Shown piece after piece: positions 5,008-5,491 of a stretch of DNA of 5,491 nt. Origin of the DNA: Clostridiales bacterium (GTDB lineage Bacteria > Bacillota > Clostridia > Oscillospirales > Oscillospiraceae). The number at the start of each line of letters is the position of its first letter. Positions within the stretch are counted from its first letter, which is position 1. The notes beneath the pieces are model-generated. The model did not search any database. It was not told where the DNA came from and worked only from the letters and a program-made list of their open reading frames with translations. Both the position numbers and the translations under genes were made by a program. The DNA is taken from assembly GCA_019422005.1 (NCBI GenBank), contig JAHZEF010000011.1, forward strand, positions 9,912 through 15,402, in the 5' to 3' direction.

Positions 5008-5491
5008 ATGGCGAGTGCAAAAATGGAGGTGAGACTCTCAAAAATTGAAGCATTTGTTGCACAGCAGGGTGTCGTGAAGATTTCTGATATTGCAGATCAT
5101 CTGCAGGTTTCTGAATCAACCACCAGGCGTGACATCGAATATTTGATTGCGCAAAAAGTCCTTATAAAGAATTACGGTTTTGTCGCCCTTTCCAATGCCA
5201 AGACCACACTTTATGACAATCCATTTTTACGGAAAAACATCAATGTGCAGGTTAAGGTCGCATTGGCAGAAAAGGCTGCATCCCTGATTTGCGACGGTGA
5301 CATCATTTACATTGAGAGTGGAACCACTTTGATCAATATGGCTTCCAAGATTACTGCACAGAACATTACTGCTGTGACAAGCGACGTTTATATTGCAGCT
5401 GAGCTATGTAAGCACAAAACAATTACGACTGTCAGCACCGGAGGGTTCATTCTCGGCGAGAGCGCACTGATGGTGGGTGATATTACGCTGA
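5008..5491 (+). CDS. DeoR/GlpR-family transcriptional regulator (3' cut by window)
   Basis: The first 161 residues of a DeoR-family DNA-binding regulator are present, and the frame is open to the window edge. The N-terminal winged helix-turn-helix spans about residues 10-60, with ISDIADHLQVSESTTRRDIEYL as recognition core (25-46) and the family RRD at 40-42. A sugar-phosphate-isomerase-like effector domain follows from about residue 80. It shows DGDIIYIESGTT near 96-107, TAVTSD at 121-126 and TGGFILGE at 144-151, which correspond to the phosphosugar-sensing loops of the family. Full proteins are about 250 residues, so roughly 90 are missing. The gene diverges from the pdxA operon across an AT-rich promoter region. 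Known members sense phosphorylated sugars and repress adjacent catabolic genes, so control of pdxA-aldolase and possibly of itself is inferred. Its codons are more AT-rich than those of the other genes here. Confidence 0.92.
   Translation, partial: MASAKMEVRLSKIEAFVAQQGVVKISDIADHLQVSESTTRRDIEYLIAQKVLIKNYGFVALSNAKTTLYDNPFLRKNINVQVKVALAEKAASLICDGDIIYIESGTTLINMASKITAQNITAVTSDVYIAAELCKHKTITTVSTGGFILGESALMVGDITL

Overview
The window holds seven protein genes and no RNA genes, insertion sequences or CRISPR arrays. Strong purine-rich ribosome sites, 4-base ATGA/GTGA start-stop overlaps, compact intrinsic terminators, a consensus sigma-A type promoter and a DeoR-family regulator suggest a Gram-positive anaerobe of the Firmicutes, probably Clostridia. 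That placement is an inference from style, not from a marker gene. The genes are moderately GC-rich, while the regulatory gap at 4725-5007 and the regulator gene are visibly more AT-rich.

Left block, plus strand (2-2999): the end of an operon. It encodes the C-terminal part of a LivG-type ABC ATPase, a complete LivF-type ABC ATPase, a short-chain dehydrogenase/reductase (SDR) and a zinc-dependent medium-chain dehydrogenase (MDR). All four genes overlap their neighbours by 4-8 bases and end at one strong terminator. The SDR resembles gluconate 5-dehydrogenase/KduD-type enzymes and the MDR resembles sorbitol/L-idonate dehydrogenases. Together they look like an oxidise-then-reduce module for a polyol or sugar acid, possibly imported by the Liv-type transporter.

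Right block, minus strand (4724 down to 3036): a two-gene operon with a PdxA-family dehydrogenase followed by a class II aldolase/decarboxylase-like protein, closed by its own terminator. It converges on the left operon. The pairing fits a catabolic PdxA2 role with 4-phosphorylated four-carbon sugar acids (tetronates) rather than vitamin B6 synthesis. The aldolase reading frame appears to have lost its last ~20 residues to a frameshift: a protein-like tail continues in another frame to a stop 13 bases before the terminator.

Divergent regulator (5008 to the window end, plus strand): a DeoR-family repressor, cut by the window edge. The 283-base gap between it and pdxA contains a near-consensus promoter for the pdxA operon, a palindrome overlapping its -35 box, a 12-base direct repeat spaced 31 bases, and extended -10 promoter candidates for the regulator. 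The likely logic is that the DeoR protein represses pdxA-aldolase until a sugar-phosphate effector appears.

I found no clearly unprecedented system. The points most worth checking are the aldolase frameshift, the altered substrate motif of PdxA, the absence of a tetronate kinase in view, and the SDR/MDR pair attached to a Liv-type transporter.
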